64,000 nucleotides of DNA from Chryseobacterium sediminis (GTDB taxonomy: Bacteria > Bacteroidota > Bacteroidia > Flavobacteriales > Weeksellaceae). Positions within the stretch are counted from its first letter, which is position 1. Each line of letters starts with the position of its first letter. A model generated the notes under the pieces. The model was not told the DNA's origin. It saw only the letters and a list, made by a program, of their open reading frames with translations, and did no database searches. The DNA lies in assembly GCF_008386505.1 (NCBI RefSeq), contig NZ_VUNZ01000001.1:2163937-2227936 (forward strand), given 5' to 3'. Positions 15,549 to 26,669 of this stretch are shown here, one piece after another. Position numbers and translations under genes: made by a program.

Positions 15549-18500
15549 ATGAGATATACAGGAAAAATTTATTTTACAAATTATGAAAGATCAGATAAAG
15601 AAGTTGCAGATAATTTCATTTATCCCGTCATGTTTTTCATTAAAAATGAAGATGGAAAAATCATTAAACAGATTGCATATTCAGCTTTAGGAGAAAAGTC
15701 AGAAAGTGAATACGGAACTGGTGGTGGAACTGGAGGAGGCAATGGAATTGTTTTCCGCGCAAAATCTGAAATACCTGCATCGTTCGTAAAATCATTTGGA
15801 AGTGAAGTTAGAATAGTTTTTTCATGGTCATCCATCGACAGTGTTGATGGTAGTGAGACTGGCGGAGGAACTGCAAGTATTTTAAAAGGAAATACGATCC
15901 TATTTAATAAAAACATTAATCAGGGAGCCAATGATATAGATATCACGCCATATATTTTGGCGGGAGATAATACAATAACACTTAGTATCACTGATAGTTA
16001 TGGAAATAATAGGAAATTAAAATATGATATTCAAACAATAGCACTTGCTTTAAGTACTACATACGACAAGACCACTATTAATTCGGGACCCATCATTTTT
16101 CGATATATTCCAACCGGGAATGTCGAGAAGACGATTCATTTCAAATTAAATGGATCAGATCTTCCGCCAGTAATTACTTCAATAAATAACAAAGAGCTTC
16201 TTTATGAAATTCCTGCACAGTCGCACGGAGTTCATATTTTAGAGGTGTATATGACCGCTGATTTGTCAGGAGAGATCATTGAAAGCAATCACTTATTTAC
16301 AGATATTATCAGTGTTGTTGCCGGTAATTTAACGCCCCTGGTTTCTTCAGCAAATAATGTTGTTGCTAATCAATATGCTCCAGCTTCTATTGAATATCTG
16401 GTGTATTCACCATCATCAAATTACAGTGATGTTGAGATTTTGGTCGATGGAGTGAAGGTTTCTGAATTACTTGTAAATAGAAGTTTGCAGAAGTTCATCT
16501 ATACATTTACGGACTCAGGTGCGCACACTGTAACTTTTAAATGTGGCAATGTCACGAAAAATACTTCAGTAGTTGTAACTGCTTTCGATATTCAAGTTGA
16601 AGCCGAAACGTTAGGCTTGGAATTATTTTTAAGTAGTCGAAACAGAAGCAATTCAGAGATTAACAAAAACGAGTGGAAATACAAAAACCTGTCATGTACT
16701 CTTACTGATTTTGATTTCAGCACCAATGGGTGGATTCAAGACTCAAAGGGTTCTGTGGCACTTAAAGTGAGTGGAAATGCAAGGGTTGAGATTCCTTTTA
16801 AAATATTTGATCACGATTTTAAAACAGGTGGTAAAACATTAGAATTTGAATTTTCAACTTCAGATATAAAAAACAGTGACAGTACTATTTTTTCTTGTAA
16901 AAATGGAAATGTTGGATTTGTTGCTACCTCAAATTCGTTTTCGTTCAGTTCTGAGCAGGACGGTACGTCCATATTTTTTAAAGAAGAGGAAAGGATTCGT
17001 GTAAGTATAGTCGTTACAAAGGTTTCAGATCAAAGATTGGTATTTGTGTATATCAATGGAATTATATCTTCATTATATCAGTATAATTCATTAGACAGCT
17101 TTTTACAACAAGCTCCTCAAAATATTACCATTGGAAGCAGTGATTGTAATATTAATCTATATAATATTCGGGTTTATAATAATAACCTAAACGCCGATCA
17201 GATGTTGTCGAATTTTATTGCTGACATGGATAACCTGGTTGAAAAAGTCAACATTTACGAGAGAAATAAATTGTACGATGCATTCGGAAATTTGTCCTAC
17301 GATAAATGTTTACAATCAATTCCATGCTTAACCATTGTTGGAGATTTGCCAACTTATAAAGGCGATAAAAAAACAATTGTTGGAGAGTATGAAAATGCTC
17401 AAGATCCTACAAAATCGTTTTCTTATGTAAATGCGAGTATTGATGTTCAGGGTACATCCTCACAATATTATCCCCGAAAAAACTTTAAAATAAAATTTAA
17501 TGGGGGCTTTAAAAATGGAGAATTAGTTTCTTCCAAGTATAAGCTTCGTGATAATTCATTAGCTGAAAAAACATTTACTTTTAAAGCTGACTTCATGGAA
17601 TCTTCAGGTTCTCACAACATTGGTTTGGCGAGGCTTGCCCAAGATTCTTTAAATCAATTGGGTTATTTAGTTCCACCACAATTAATTGATCCTAACATCC
17701 GTACTACGATGGACGGGTTTCCAATGCTTATATTTCACAGAGCGACACCAGACTCGGAGCGTATTTTTCTCGGAAAATATAATTTCAATAATGATAAGTC
17801 GAATGAAGCAACGACAGGTTTTACAGGTGGTCAGGAATGCTGGGAATTTTTAAACAATACTTCAGATAATACATTATTTATTGCTACAGATTTTCAAAGT
17901 GCAGACGAAAATGGTAAGCATTTATGGAAAAATGATTTTGAGGGAAGATATCCGGAAAATAATGAAGATACTTCGAATCTTGAAGCTTTGCATAGATGGA
18001 TTGTGAGTTGCAAAAATAATCCTGCAAAATTCAAAACCGAGGCTCCAGATCATTTTAATATTCAGTTTTTACTGTTTTATTATGTCTTCACTGAGTTTTT
18101 TGCAATGGTCGATCAGCGTGCTAAAAATCAGATGTTTGCGATGTATCCGGATGCGCAAGAAAACAACCGTTGGTATCTTATTTTTTATGATAATGATACG
18201 GTTTTAGGTCTTAATAACGAAGGCCACAATGTGTATGATTACTGGGTAGAGGCTCACGACCAAGTAGGAAGTGGTTTTGTCTGGAATGGGGCCTTATCCG
18301 AGCTTTGGAAATTGGTTGAAGTGGCTTTTGATACTGAAATTACGGCTTTGTACCAGCAAATGAGAACTTCAGGAATTCTAACTTATGATAAGTGCAACAC
18401 TTATTTTAACACATTAGAATCTGACAAATGGGCGGAAAGTATTTTTAATGAAGATGCGAAATATAAATATATAGATCCTTTGGTTGTTGCTGGGAACGGA

Positions 18501-20372
18501 AGTTACTTATACACCGCACAAGGCTCAAGAAAATCACACAGGAATTATTGGTTATTAAATAGATTCAGATATATGGACGGAAAGTACGACACCTCTACTT
18601 TCTCATCTGATTATATCACGATGAGACTTTATACACCTTCAGGAACGCCTGTAGTTCCTCCAAATGCTAATTTTTTATTAACAGCTCTGAAAGACGGATA
18701 TACGAAAATTAAGTTTGGTTCCTATATCAACCGTGCGAGGCTTAGAAAAAATGTTGCATCTTTAGTTCAAGCTCCGGCTATTACTTTTAACGACACAGAA
18801 ACTATTATCTATGGTGCATCTGCAATTAAAGATCTTGGAGATTTGTCAGGAAAGTATCTTGGTACTTTAGATGTTTCAAAAGCGACGAATTTGTCGAGAC
18901 TTCAAATTGGAAGTCAAATTTCCGGTTATTCAAATCAAAATTTGAGAAACTTGTTTATTGGTAATAATACAATTCTGGAGGAGTTGGATGTAACGAATTG
19001 TCCAAATCTAAAACAGTCAATAGATCTTACTGCTTGTACAAGTATTAAAAGAGTTTCTGCTGCAGGAACAGGAATATCGTCGGTCTTATTGCCAAAAGGC
19101 GGTTTGCTTGCTTCCTTAATTTTGCCAAGTACAGCAAGTACTTTAATATTAGATAATCAAAAATTTATTACCTATTCTAACTTAACTTTTACAGCAAGTT
19201 CAATTAAAACACTTGTTATCAAAGATTGCCCTTTAATTAATGTTAGTGACATTGTTTCAAATCTTAAAAATTTGAGCAGAGTGAGAATTAATAATCTAAA
19301 TGGAAGTAGTGCTTCGAGTGAGATGTTTTTCCCAATTATCAATGCTAAGGGGATTGATGATTCAGGTAACACAACGCCTCATTCTGTAGTTGAAGGAACT
19401 TGGAACTTTACTACCATATATCAAGAAGATAAAGATTTCATGGAAGCCAATTGGCCAGACTTTAAATTTACATTTTCAAATGTTGCCACTTTCATTCAAA
19501 TTTCGAGTGCGACCAGGAAAGCTACATTATTAAATGTCTTTAATACCAACGGTGATGGAGAACTCAGTTTTGCGGAAGCAAGAGCTGTTATCAATATTCC
19601 TGCTGACACTTTCAACACAGATGTTAATACCTCGAGAAAGCTTTCTTACAGTTTTGATGAGTTTAGATTTTTCACGAATGTGGAGACAATTGGAGATAGA
19701 GCATTCAATTCATATGAAAATCAATTGGAAAGCATTATTTTTCCTCCCAATATAAAGAAGATAGGTTCTAATGCATTTTACTTTAAGTATAATGCTGTTG
19801 TAGTCGGAAATTTTGATAAGCTAGAGGAACTTGGCGAAATTCCATTTTATGGAAGATACTTCGATATTAATTTATTTAAGAATGTTAAGATTTATACAAC
19901 AAATTCATTTCAGTTCATGTATCCGAGAGCGGGGAAATACACCCTTCCTTATATCACGAGAATTTTCAAGAATATGCTTACTAATAATGTAAATAATTAT
20001 CCTGTTGAAGAGCTTGTTTCCAATCTTGTTGATTTATCCGGGTGTACGAGCTTAGAAAGAATGGATTCGTATGGTTTGACTTTAAGGCCTCTTAAGGGAG
20101 AGAATGAAGTTACTATTATTCTTCCGGCTTCAATTAACTACATAGAAAACTACTGCATGCCTATGTACCCAGCTGCAGGCCAATTTGGCGTTACAAGAGT
20201 AATAATTAAAGTATTGGCAACTACACCTCCAATTTTGGTGGGAACTAACTTTGTTGCTGACGGAATAATAATAAATACAGTAGAAATTCATGTACCTGCC
20301 TCAAGCATTTCTGCTTATAAAACGGCAACTAACTGGAGCTATTTTGCCGCAAAAATTTATCCGATAACATAA
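15549..20372 (+). CDS. Giant CotH-kinase-domain protein with LamG-like and leucine-rich repeat regions
   Basis: 1607 aa, no signal peptide. Residues 1-55 form a small beta-domain, then a Gly/Thr linker, then Ig-like beta domains to about 350. Residues about 365-575 look like a LamG/concanavalin-type fold. Residues about 600-1000 carry CotH-kinase features: DVQGTSSQYYPRKNFKIKF (from Asp632), VDQRAKNQ (Asp855, Asn860) and FYDND (Asp881, Asp883), matching the atypical-kinase catalytic and metal-binding acids. Two LRR-type parts follow: about 1090-1250 and a BspA-like part about 1390-1600, with an EF-hand-like stretch NTNGDGELSFAEA near 1332. It starts one base after the preceding tail-like gene. 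Related arrangements occur in gut Bacteroidota phages, so a receptor-binding or effector tail protein is my best guess. Confidence 0.8.
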   Translation: MRYTGKIYFTNYERSDKEVADNFIYPVMFFIKNEDGKIIKQIAYSALGEKSESEYGTGGGTGGGNGIVFRAKSEIPASFVKSFGSEVRIVFSWSSIDSVDGSETGGGTASILKGNTILFNKNINQGANDIDITPYILAGDNTITLSITDSYGNNRKLKYDIQTIALALSTTYDKTTINSGPIIFRYIPTGNVEKTIHFKLNGSDLPPVITSINNKELLYEIPAQSHGVHILEVYMTADLSGEIIESNHLFTDIISVVAGNLTPLVSSANNVVANQYAPASIEYLVYSPSSNYSDVEILVDGVKVSELLVNRSLQKFIYTFTDSGAHTVTFKCGNVTKNTSVVVTAFDIQVEAETLGLELFLSSRNRSNSEINKNEWKYKNLSCTLTDFDFSTNGWIQDSKGSVALKVSGNARVEIPFKIFDHDFKTGGKTLEFEFSTSDIKNSDSTIFSCKNGNVGFVATSNSFSFSSEQDGTSIFFKEEERIRVSIVVTKVSDQRLVFVYINGIISSLYQYNSLDSFLQQAPQNITIGSSDCNINLYNIRVYNNNLNADQMLSNFIADMDNLVEKVNIYERNKLYDAFGNLSYDKCLQSIPCLTIVGDLPTYKGDKKTIVGEYENAQDPTKSFSYVNASIDVQGTSSQYYPRKNFKIKFNGGFKNGELVSSKYKLRDNSLAEKTFTFKADFMESSGSHNIGLARLAQDSLNQLGYLVPPQLIDPNIRTTMDGFPMLIFHRATPDSERIFLGKYNFNNDKSNEATTGFTGGQECWEFLNNTSDNTLFIATDFQSADENGKHLWKNDFEGRYPENNEDTSNLEALHRWIVSCKNNPAKFKTEAPDHFNIQFLLFYYVFTEFFAMVDQRAKNQMFAMYPDAQENNRWYLIFYDNDTVLGLNNEGHNVYDYWVEAHDQVGSGFVWNGALSELWKLVEVAFDTEITALYQQMRTSGILTYDKCNTYFNTLESDKWAESIFNEDAKYKYIDPLVVAGNGSYLYTAQGSRKSHRNYWLLNRFRYMDGKYDTSTFSSDYITMRLYTPSGTPVVPPNANFLLTALKDGYTKIKFGSYINRARLRKNVASLVQAPAITFNDTETIIYGASAIKDLGDLSGKYLGTLDVSKATNLSRLQIGSQISGYSNQNLRNLFIGNNTILEELDVTNCPNLKQSIDLTACTSIKRVSAAGTGISSVLLPKGGLLASLILPSTASTLILDNQKFITYSNLTFTASSIKTLVIKDCPLINVSDIVSNLKNLSRVRINNLNGSSASSEMFFPIINAKGIDDSGNTTPHSVVEGTWNFTTIYQEDKDFMEANWPDFKFTFSNVATFIQISSATRKATLLNVFNTNGDGELSFAEARAVINIPADTFNTDVNTSRKLSYSFDEFRFFTNVETIGDRAFNSYENQLESIIFPPNIKKIGSNAFYFKYNAVVVGNFDKLEELGEIPFYGRYFDINLFKNVKIYTTNSFQFMYPRAGKYTLPYITRIFKNMLTNNVNNYPVEELVSNLVDLSGCTSLERMDSYGLTLRPLKGENEVTIILPASINYIENYCMPMYPAAGQFGVTRVIIKVLATTPPILVGTNFVADGIIINTVEIHVPASSISAYKTATNWSYFAAKIYPIT

Positions 20373-20381
20373 TAATAAAAT

Positions 20382-20582
20382 ATGACACAGACAGACAATA
20401 TAATTAAAGCGGATCCTGGGAAATGCTTTAAAAGAAAAATAGATGGAGTTGTTTTTAGCGATGAAATCTATTTGGGAACAACTTATTATCTTGATGGAAT
20501 AAGGCTTCAAGAACCAATTCAGGAAACACCTGATGATTTTGAAGAAATTGATATTGAGATTCAAACAGAAGAAATTAATTAA
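20382..20582 (+). CDS. Small acidic protein following the CotH gene, 66 aa
   Basis: 66 aa, acidic C-terminus (DDFEEIDIEIQTEEIN). The first half, ADPGKCFKRKIDGVVFSDEI then YLGTTYYLDG, reads as a compact beta-hairpin domain. It begins 9 bp after the CotH stop codon, in the same direction, and ends the island gene set. Small proteins of this kind often follow tail-fibre genes in Bacteroidota prophages (from memory). It could be an assembly factor. Function unknown. Confidence 0.65.
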   Translation: MTQTDNIIKADPGKCFKRKIDGVVFSDEIYLGTTYYLDGIRLQEPIQETPDDFEEIDIEIQTEEIN

Positions 20583-20947
20583 AAGATGATGAATTCAATT
20601 ATTTATTTCCCGAACGGAAATTTATAGCTAGTCCCGACAATATGATAAAGATTTTAGGACAGAAATAAATAATTATAAAATTTACATGTTTAAAAATCTC
20701 AAAACACGACCGAATATAATGGCAAATCAGTTAGAAGCTTTGATAGAGCTATAAGGTCTTCAACTATTTGGTTCGACATTTGTTCGCTTTTGACTACAAA
20801 CCATCCTTTTTTTAAGGATGGTTTTTGTTTTTTATATCTCATGATAAGTCCTTAAATTGTAAATTTAGTCCGGATCAGGAATAGCGGCAGATCAAACCGA
20901 AAAATCATTTAATCCAAAAATTAGAAATCCGACTAAAGCTAAGTAAT
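20583..20947. other. Gene-free region containing the right island boundary
   Basis: No gene is visible. The interval contains GGTTCGA, possibly the remains of a tRNA T-arm, followed by the right copy of the direct repeat at 20794-20834. Confidence 0.5.
20794..20834 (+). terminator. Right copy of the direct repeat (attR-like), also a terminator
   Basis: Hairpin AACCATCCTT with AAGGATGGTT, perfect here, followed by a T-rich tail. The copy begins CTACAAACC like the one that follows tRNA-Gln at 13944. Confidence 0.75.
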
Positions 20948-21199
20948 ATGACAGAATCAAAATTAAAAAACATCATAGAAGTATGCAATAAAGCTACTCC
21001 ATCTCCATGGACATCATATATCGAGGGAAGAGACTTTACTTCCGGCTCCAGTTTTATAATGACGGGAGAAAAAGAAAACAGAGATTATGATATAGAATTC
21101 ATTTCAATAAAACCCGAAGATCAGGATTTCATTGCTATGGCAAGAAATGTAATTCCATTATTAATAGATGAAATTATTAAATTAAAAGGAGATCAATAA
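20948..21199 (+). CDS. Small phage-type protein of unknown function, 83 aa
   Basis: 83 aa. The segment KATPSPWTSYIEGRD followed by DQDFIAMARNVIPLLIDEI recalls a widespread small phage or accessory-gene family in which ATPGPW is followed by DAxFIAxAR and a helix. The function of that family is not known to me. It lies outside the right direct repeat and converges with katG, sharing a terminator with it. It may be an accessory gene acquired separately from the island. Confidence 0.65.
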   Translation: MTESKLKNIIEVCNKATPSPWTSYIEGRDFTSGSSFIMTGEKENRDYDIEFISIKPEDQDFIAMARNVIPLLIDEIIKLKGDQ

Positions 21200-21241
21200 A
21201 ATAAACAAAGTTTTCAGTAACCTTAAATATCACCAAAATAT

Positions 21242-21280
21242 AAAACAACAGGCTGCCTTTCTAAGACAGCCTGTTGTTTT
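21242..21280. terminator. Bidirectional terminator between the 83-aa gene and katG
   Basis: A 14-bp perfect stem (AAAACAACAGGCTG) with an 11-nt loop, flanked by A- and T-runs, between two convergent genes. Confidence 0.9.
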
Positions 21281-21296
21281 TATATAATTAAAAAGA

Positions 21297-23579
<2,283 letters not shown>

Positions 23580-23630
23580 TTATTTTATATTGATTAATTC
23601 AAGTTTAAATTCTCTGTTGTAAGAATATGA

Positions 23631-23661
23631 CAAACCTACAACGTTTCGACAATAAATACAA
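23631..23661 (-). promoter_or_regulatory. katG promoter
   Basis: On the minus strand TTG (23659-23661) is followed after 20 bp by TAGGTTTG (23631-23638), a good match to the Bacteroidota TTG-N19-TAnnTTTG promoter. The katG ATG is about 50 bp downstream of the predicted start point. Confidence 0.7.
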
Positions 23662-23683
23662 TCTATTAATTTTTATTTCAACG

Positions 23684-23698
23684 ATAGTTAAAAACTAT
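23684..23698. promoter_or_regulatory. OxyR-type box upstream of katG
   Basis: ATAG-N7-CTAT, the core spacing of the OxyR operator, lies 22 bp upstream of the -33 element of katG. A second half-site TTAT at 23673-23676, at the expected N7 distance, matches three of four bases. The location suits an activator. Confidence 0.5.
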
Positions 23699-23942
23699 AA
23701 ATACATATTTTCGGCTGCTTCTCAATTAAGGCAAAATTGAGGTATTAAGTTAGTCATTTTTCAGATTAACTTAAATAAAAACAGCAGTATAGCACTCAAT
23801 TTAGAATTACTCAACGTAACATTACCACAAGAAAGGAGAAATTAAAAATTCGATGGTAATTAGAAAAAATTTAAATAATCAGACCAATTTCAAATTCAAT
23901 TCGTTCTAAAAAATAATTTAGTTAACTTTATCATTATCAAAC

Positions 23943-24425
23943 ATGAATACTATCTCTATGAAAAAAATAATTGTTGTCATTCTTGTTGCTTTTATCATCA
24001 TTCAGTTTTTTCCTATCGACAAAACCAACCCACCTCCTACGCCTGGGATGGATTTTCTGAAGATTAAAAACACTCCGGAGAAAATTGCCCGTACCATAAA
24101 AACTTCATGTTACGACTGTCATTCTAATGAAACAGAATATCCATGGTATACTAATATTTCCCCGGCTTCATGGTGGGTAAAAAATCATATTAATGAAGGC
24201 AGGAAACACCTTAATTTTTCTACCTTTGCAGTATACGAGCCTAAAAGACAGCTTCATAAACTGGAGGAATGTATAGAAATGGTTGAGAAAAAAGAAATGC
24301 CGCTTGAATCTTATTATTTAGGACATCAAAATGCTAAACTATCGGATGAACAGCGTGCAGAGCTTACCCAATATTTCAAAAAAGTAAAAGAAGATACGGA
24401 ACGAAGAATCATGTTTAATAAATAA
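23943..24425 (+). CDS. Haem-binding domain protein (Haem_bd, single CxxCH)
   Basis: 160 aa. An N-terminal signal-anchor (IIVVILVAFIIIQFFPID) directs it to the inner membrane or periplasm. The haem-attachment site CYDCH is followed by SNETEYPWYTNISPASWW, the hallmark of the Haem_bd family of small c-type cytochrome-like proteins. Two starts are possible, 23943 and the ATG at 23958 (MKKIIVV), the latter fitting the signal better. The DCC-family oxidoreductase starts 4 bp after its stop, so the two form an operon. The redox partner is unknown. Confidence 0.88.
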   Translation: MNTISMKKIIVVILVAFIIIQFFPIDKTNPPPTPGMDFLKIKNTPEKIARTIKTSCYDCHSNETEYPWYTNISPASWWVKNHINEGRKHLNFSTFAVYEPKRQLHKLEECIEMVEKKEMPLESYYLGHQNAKLSDEQRAELTQYFKKVKEDTERRIMFNK

Positions 24426-24429
24426 AGTC

Positions 24430-24840
24430 GTGGAAAACTGGGAAAATAAACATATTGTATTTTTTGATGGAGATTGCGGAGTCTGTAATTTCTGGGTGCA
24501 GTGGATTTTGGAGCGGGATAAGAAAGATAAGTTTATGTTTGCATCCCTTCAATCTGAATTCGGACAGCAGTTTTTATCCGAAAGAGGGTTGGAAACAAAT
24601 GTCTTCAATACGATGTATCTGTGGAAACCGGGACGATATTATCAGATCAAATCACGGGCAGTACTGGAAATTGCCAACTTACTGGGAGGAGTGTATAAGC
24701 TTTCTTTTATTGGAAAAATTCTGCCGGCATTTTTAAGTGATAAAGTGTATGATATCATTTCGAAAAACAGGATGAAACTGGCCAACCAGAAGTGTTATTT
24801 ACCGGATCAGCACCAGAAGAAAAAGTTTATTCAGGTGTAA
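24430..24840 (+). CDS. DCC-family thiol-disulfide oxidoreductase (DUF393)
   Basis: 136 aa, GTG start at 24430, the only start that keeps the full domain. The family motif DGDCGVCN lies at residues about 14-21, after strand IVFFDG; the Asp-Cys-Cys gives DCC proteins their name. The fold is thioredoxin-like with a predicted redox-active CxxC. It follows the Haem_bd gene by 4 bp. The pairing with a cytochrome-like protein suggests a role in redox maintenance or cytochrome handling, but this is inference. Confidence 0.88.
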   Translation: MENWENKHIVFFDGDCGVCNFWVQWILERDKKDKFMFASLQSEFGQQFLSERGLETNVFNTMYLWKPGRYYQIKSRAVLEIANLLGGVYKLSFIGKILPAFLSDKVYDIISKNRMKLANQKCYLPDQHQKKKFIQV

Positions 24841-24882
24841 TTTTATCTTACAGAAAATTTCTTTCAACTTTATATAAAAATA

Positions 24883-24949
24883 TCATTCCGTAAGAGTTTC
24901 CAATATGCAGTATTAAAATAATACTTTGTATAGATTCCTACGGAATGAC
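24883..24949. repeat. Hairpin repeat element (TCATTCCGTA type)
   Basis: TCATTCCGTA at 24883 pairs with TACGGAATGA near 24940, with an inner AGTATTA/TAATACT stem. It sits between two convergent genes. A related element with GTCATTCTGA ends is at 28723-28802. Confidence 0.55.
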
Positions 24950-25010
24950 AAATAAGACGTATAGTTGTTTAATGAAAATTAAATTGAAGAACAGTCTATT
25001 ACCAGCTTAA

Positions 25011-25059
25011 TCAATTATCAATTATCAATTATTACCCATTACTCATTGCTCATTACTTA
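25011..25059. repeat. 7-bp tandem repeat array (TCAATTA/TTACTCA type)
   Basis: TCAATTA three times, then TTACCCA, TTACTCA, TTGCTCA and TTACTTA, all with a 7-nt period. The last unit includes the stop codon of the amylase gene (25057-25059). Confidence 0.75.
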
Positions 25060-26496
25060 TAAATTAAGCGACCACACAGAATAAGAATTCGGCGGACACT
25101 GGATTTTCACCCATTTATCTCCCTGTGTTGTAGGATACCATGTTGAATTTCCGGTGAAATCTTTGATCTGCTGGCTGCTCCAATTGGTTTCTACCCATCT
25201 TTCCTGCCAGCTTGATGATGTATTGATATAGACAACCAGCCCGGGATTTCCATTGTAGCCGTTTCGTCTTGCTATATATTCATCATTATCCGTGTAGAGA
25301 ATAGAGGTTGTTCCTGTTGCTTTATTGTTATGAATCCAGATCAGGTTATTTAATCTTTCTTTATTTAACCATTCTTCATAATCTCTGTAAAAAATGGTTG
25401 GATATCCTTCATGGGTTAAGATGTAAGCATAGGCTGGCATTTTATTATAAATAATATCCGTATCGTGATTGGCTACAAAAGTAACTGCTTTGTACGGGTT
25501 TCTTTTCCACATCATATCATCATTCAGAACGTTTAAATTTCCGTTGTCAAAAGCCTCATCCATTTTATAGTAAGCTGCAAAATCAAATACGGAACTGTTC
25601 GCATTATTAGCCCACCATTCCAGTGTATTTACATTAGAATCCCATAGTTCACCAACAGAAAATCCACCTACATTAGAATTCCAGGTATTGACAACCCAAG
25701 GACCGAAACCTTTAACATAATCGAATCTCCAGCCATCAAATTTCATTACATTCTTATAATATTTTGCCACAGAATCATCTCTTCCCCAAAGCCAGTCCTG
25801 AACATGAGGATTAGCGTGAGAAAGATCTGGAAATCCGCCAAAAGCCCCTTCATCATTGTTTCCATAGGCATTTTTATAAAAATCATTGTAGTTTCTCTGA
25901 AATTTTCCGGAAGCTACGCCTGAAAAATCAGTCCAGGTATTGGTTCCGGTGAAAGGATTGGCTTCGGATTGCCCGCCACTATTATGATTGATCACAATAT
26001 CTGCGTACACCTGCATACTTTCTTCATGTGCTTTTGTAATCAATGCTTCAAGTTCTGTTCTAGATCCAAAACGCGTTTCCACGCTTCCATTCTGATTAAA
26101 ATTTCCAAAATCATAGTAATCCGTAGGATCATATCCCATAGAGTAAGCCCCGTTCTGTGCTTTTGAAGCCGGAGGCAACCATACGGCACCAATTCCGGCG
26201 TTGGACCATGCAGTTAATTTATCTTTAACGGTATTCCACCAGTTGCCTCCTTCCGGAACATCCCAGTAAAAGCCCTGCATCAGAACTCCACCGCCAGGAC
26301 CGGCTATAAACTTAGCCTGTGTAGATCCGGATTCCTTTCCGGTGCTGAAAGGGCGGCCGTCATGATGAGTAACATTCACCGTTTTGTTATGAACTTCCTC
26401 CTGTCTGGAAGTCTCCGTAATCAATTCATCTCTGTTCTGACAAGAGCTAACTACTGCTAAAGCCAGTAGGGAAAGGAAAAAATATGTTTTTTTCAT
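25057..26496 (-). CDS. GH13 alpha-amylase lipoprotein
   Basis: 479 aa. A lipoprotein signal ends in the lipobox VVSSC (Cys19), followed by charged QNRDEL, a context that in Bacteroidota often goes with surface exposure. All GH13 catalytic regions are present: DIVINHNSGG (region I), GWRFDYVKGF (region II, nucleophile Asp), GELWDS (region III, acid Glu) and FVANHDTD (region IV, transition-state Asp). The short form with GWRFDYVKG resembles the GH13_7 type of starch-cleaving alpha-amylases. It hydrolyses alpha-1,4-glucans. No Sus-type SusC/SusD genes are beside it, so it is not in a typical starch utilisation locus. Confidence 0.95.
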   Translation of the reverse strand: MKKTYFFLSLLALAVVSSCQNRDELITETSRQEEVHNKTVNVTHHDGRPFSTGKESGSTQAKFIAGPGGGVLMQGFYWDVPEGGNWWNTVKDKLTAWSNAGIGAVWLPPASKAQNGAYSMGYDPTDYYDFGNFNQNGSVETRFGSRTELEALITKAHEESMQVYADIVINHNSGGQSEANPFTGTNTWTDFSGVASGKFQRNYNDFYKNAYGNNDEGAFGGFPDLSHANPHVQDWLWGRDDSVAKYYKNVMKFDGWRFDYVKGFGPWVVNTWNSNVGGFSVGELWDSNVNTLEWWANNANSSVFDFAAYYKMDEAFDNGNLNVLNDDMMWKRNPYKAVTFVANHDTDIIYNKMPAYAYILTHEGYPTIFYRDYEEWLNKERLNNLIWIHNNKATGTTSILYTDNDEYIARRNGYNGNPGLVVYINTSSSWQERWVETNWSSQQIKDFTGNSTWYPTTQGDKWVKIQCPPNSYSVWSLNL

Positions 26497-26669
26497 CGTA
26501 ATAATTAATTATCAATCTATTAAACAAGATACAATTTTATTGAAAACAAATTCAAATGAATGGGAAATATTTTAATTTTCAACAATAAAACAAGAAGAAA
26601 GTCATTTAAAATTTTCATTAAAAAATCATAAATTTTTCAGATTCTCGAAACAATTTTTCTTTTAATCCA

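Larger units (their letters stand above)
13944..20834. mobile_element. Putative tRNA-Gln-linked genomic island with phage-tail-like genes
   Basis: The segment starts at the 3' end of tRNA-Gln and is bounded by the two ~41-bp direct repeats. Inside are a transposase fragment, about 500 bp without genes, and three co-directional genes of phage-tail character. Upstream of the right repeat is GGTTCGA, which also occurs in the T-arm of the tRNA, as expected of a decayed tRNA 3' end left by integration. No integrase, capsid or lysis gene is present, so if it was a prophage or satellite it is a remnant, or it is mobilised by functions elsewhere. Confidence 0.55.

Noticed and set aside
15620..15916. 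98-aa minus-strand frame in the CotH gene
   Set aside because: It is antisense to the Gly-rich linker (Pro-rich shadow) and lacks any domain.
13944..20834. Complete prophage
   Set aside because: No integrase, terminase, portal, capsid or lysis genes are present.
25011..25059. 7-bp repeat array considered as a CRISPR array
   Set aside because: Repeats are 7 bp and directly adjacent with no spacers, and there are no cas genes in the window.
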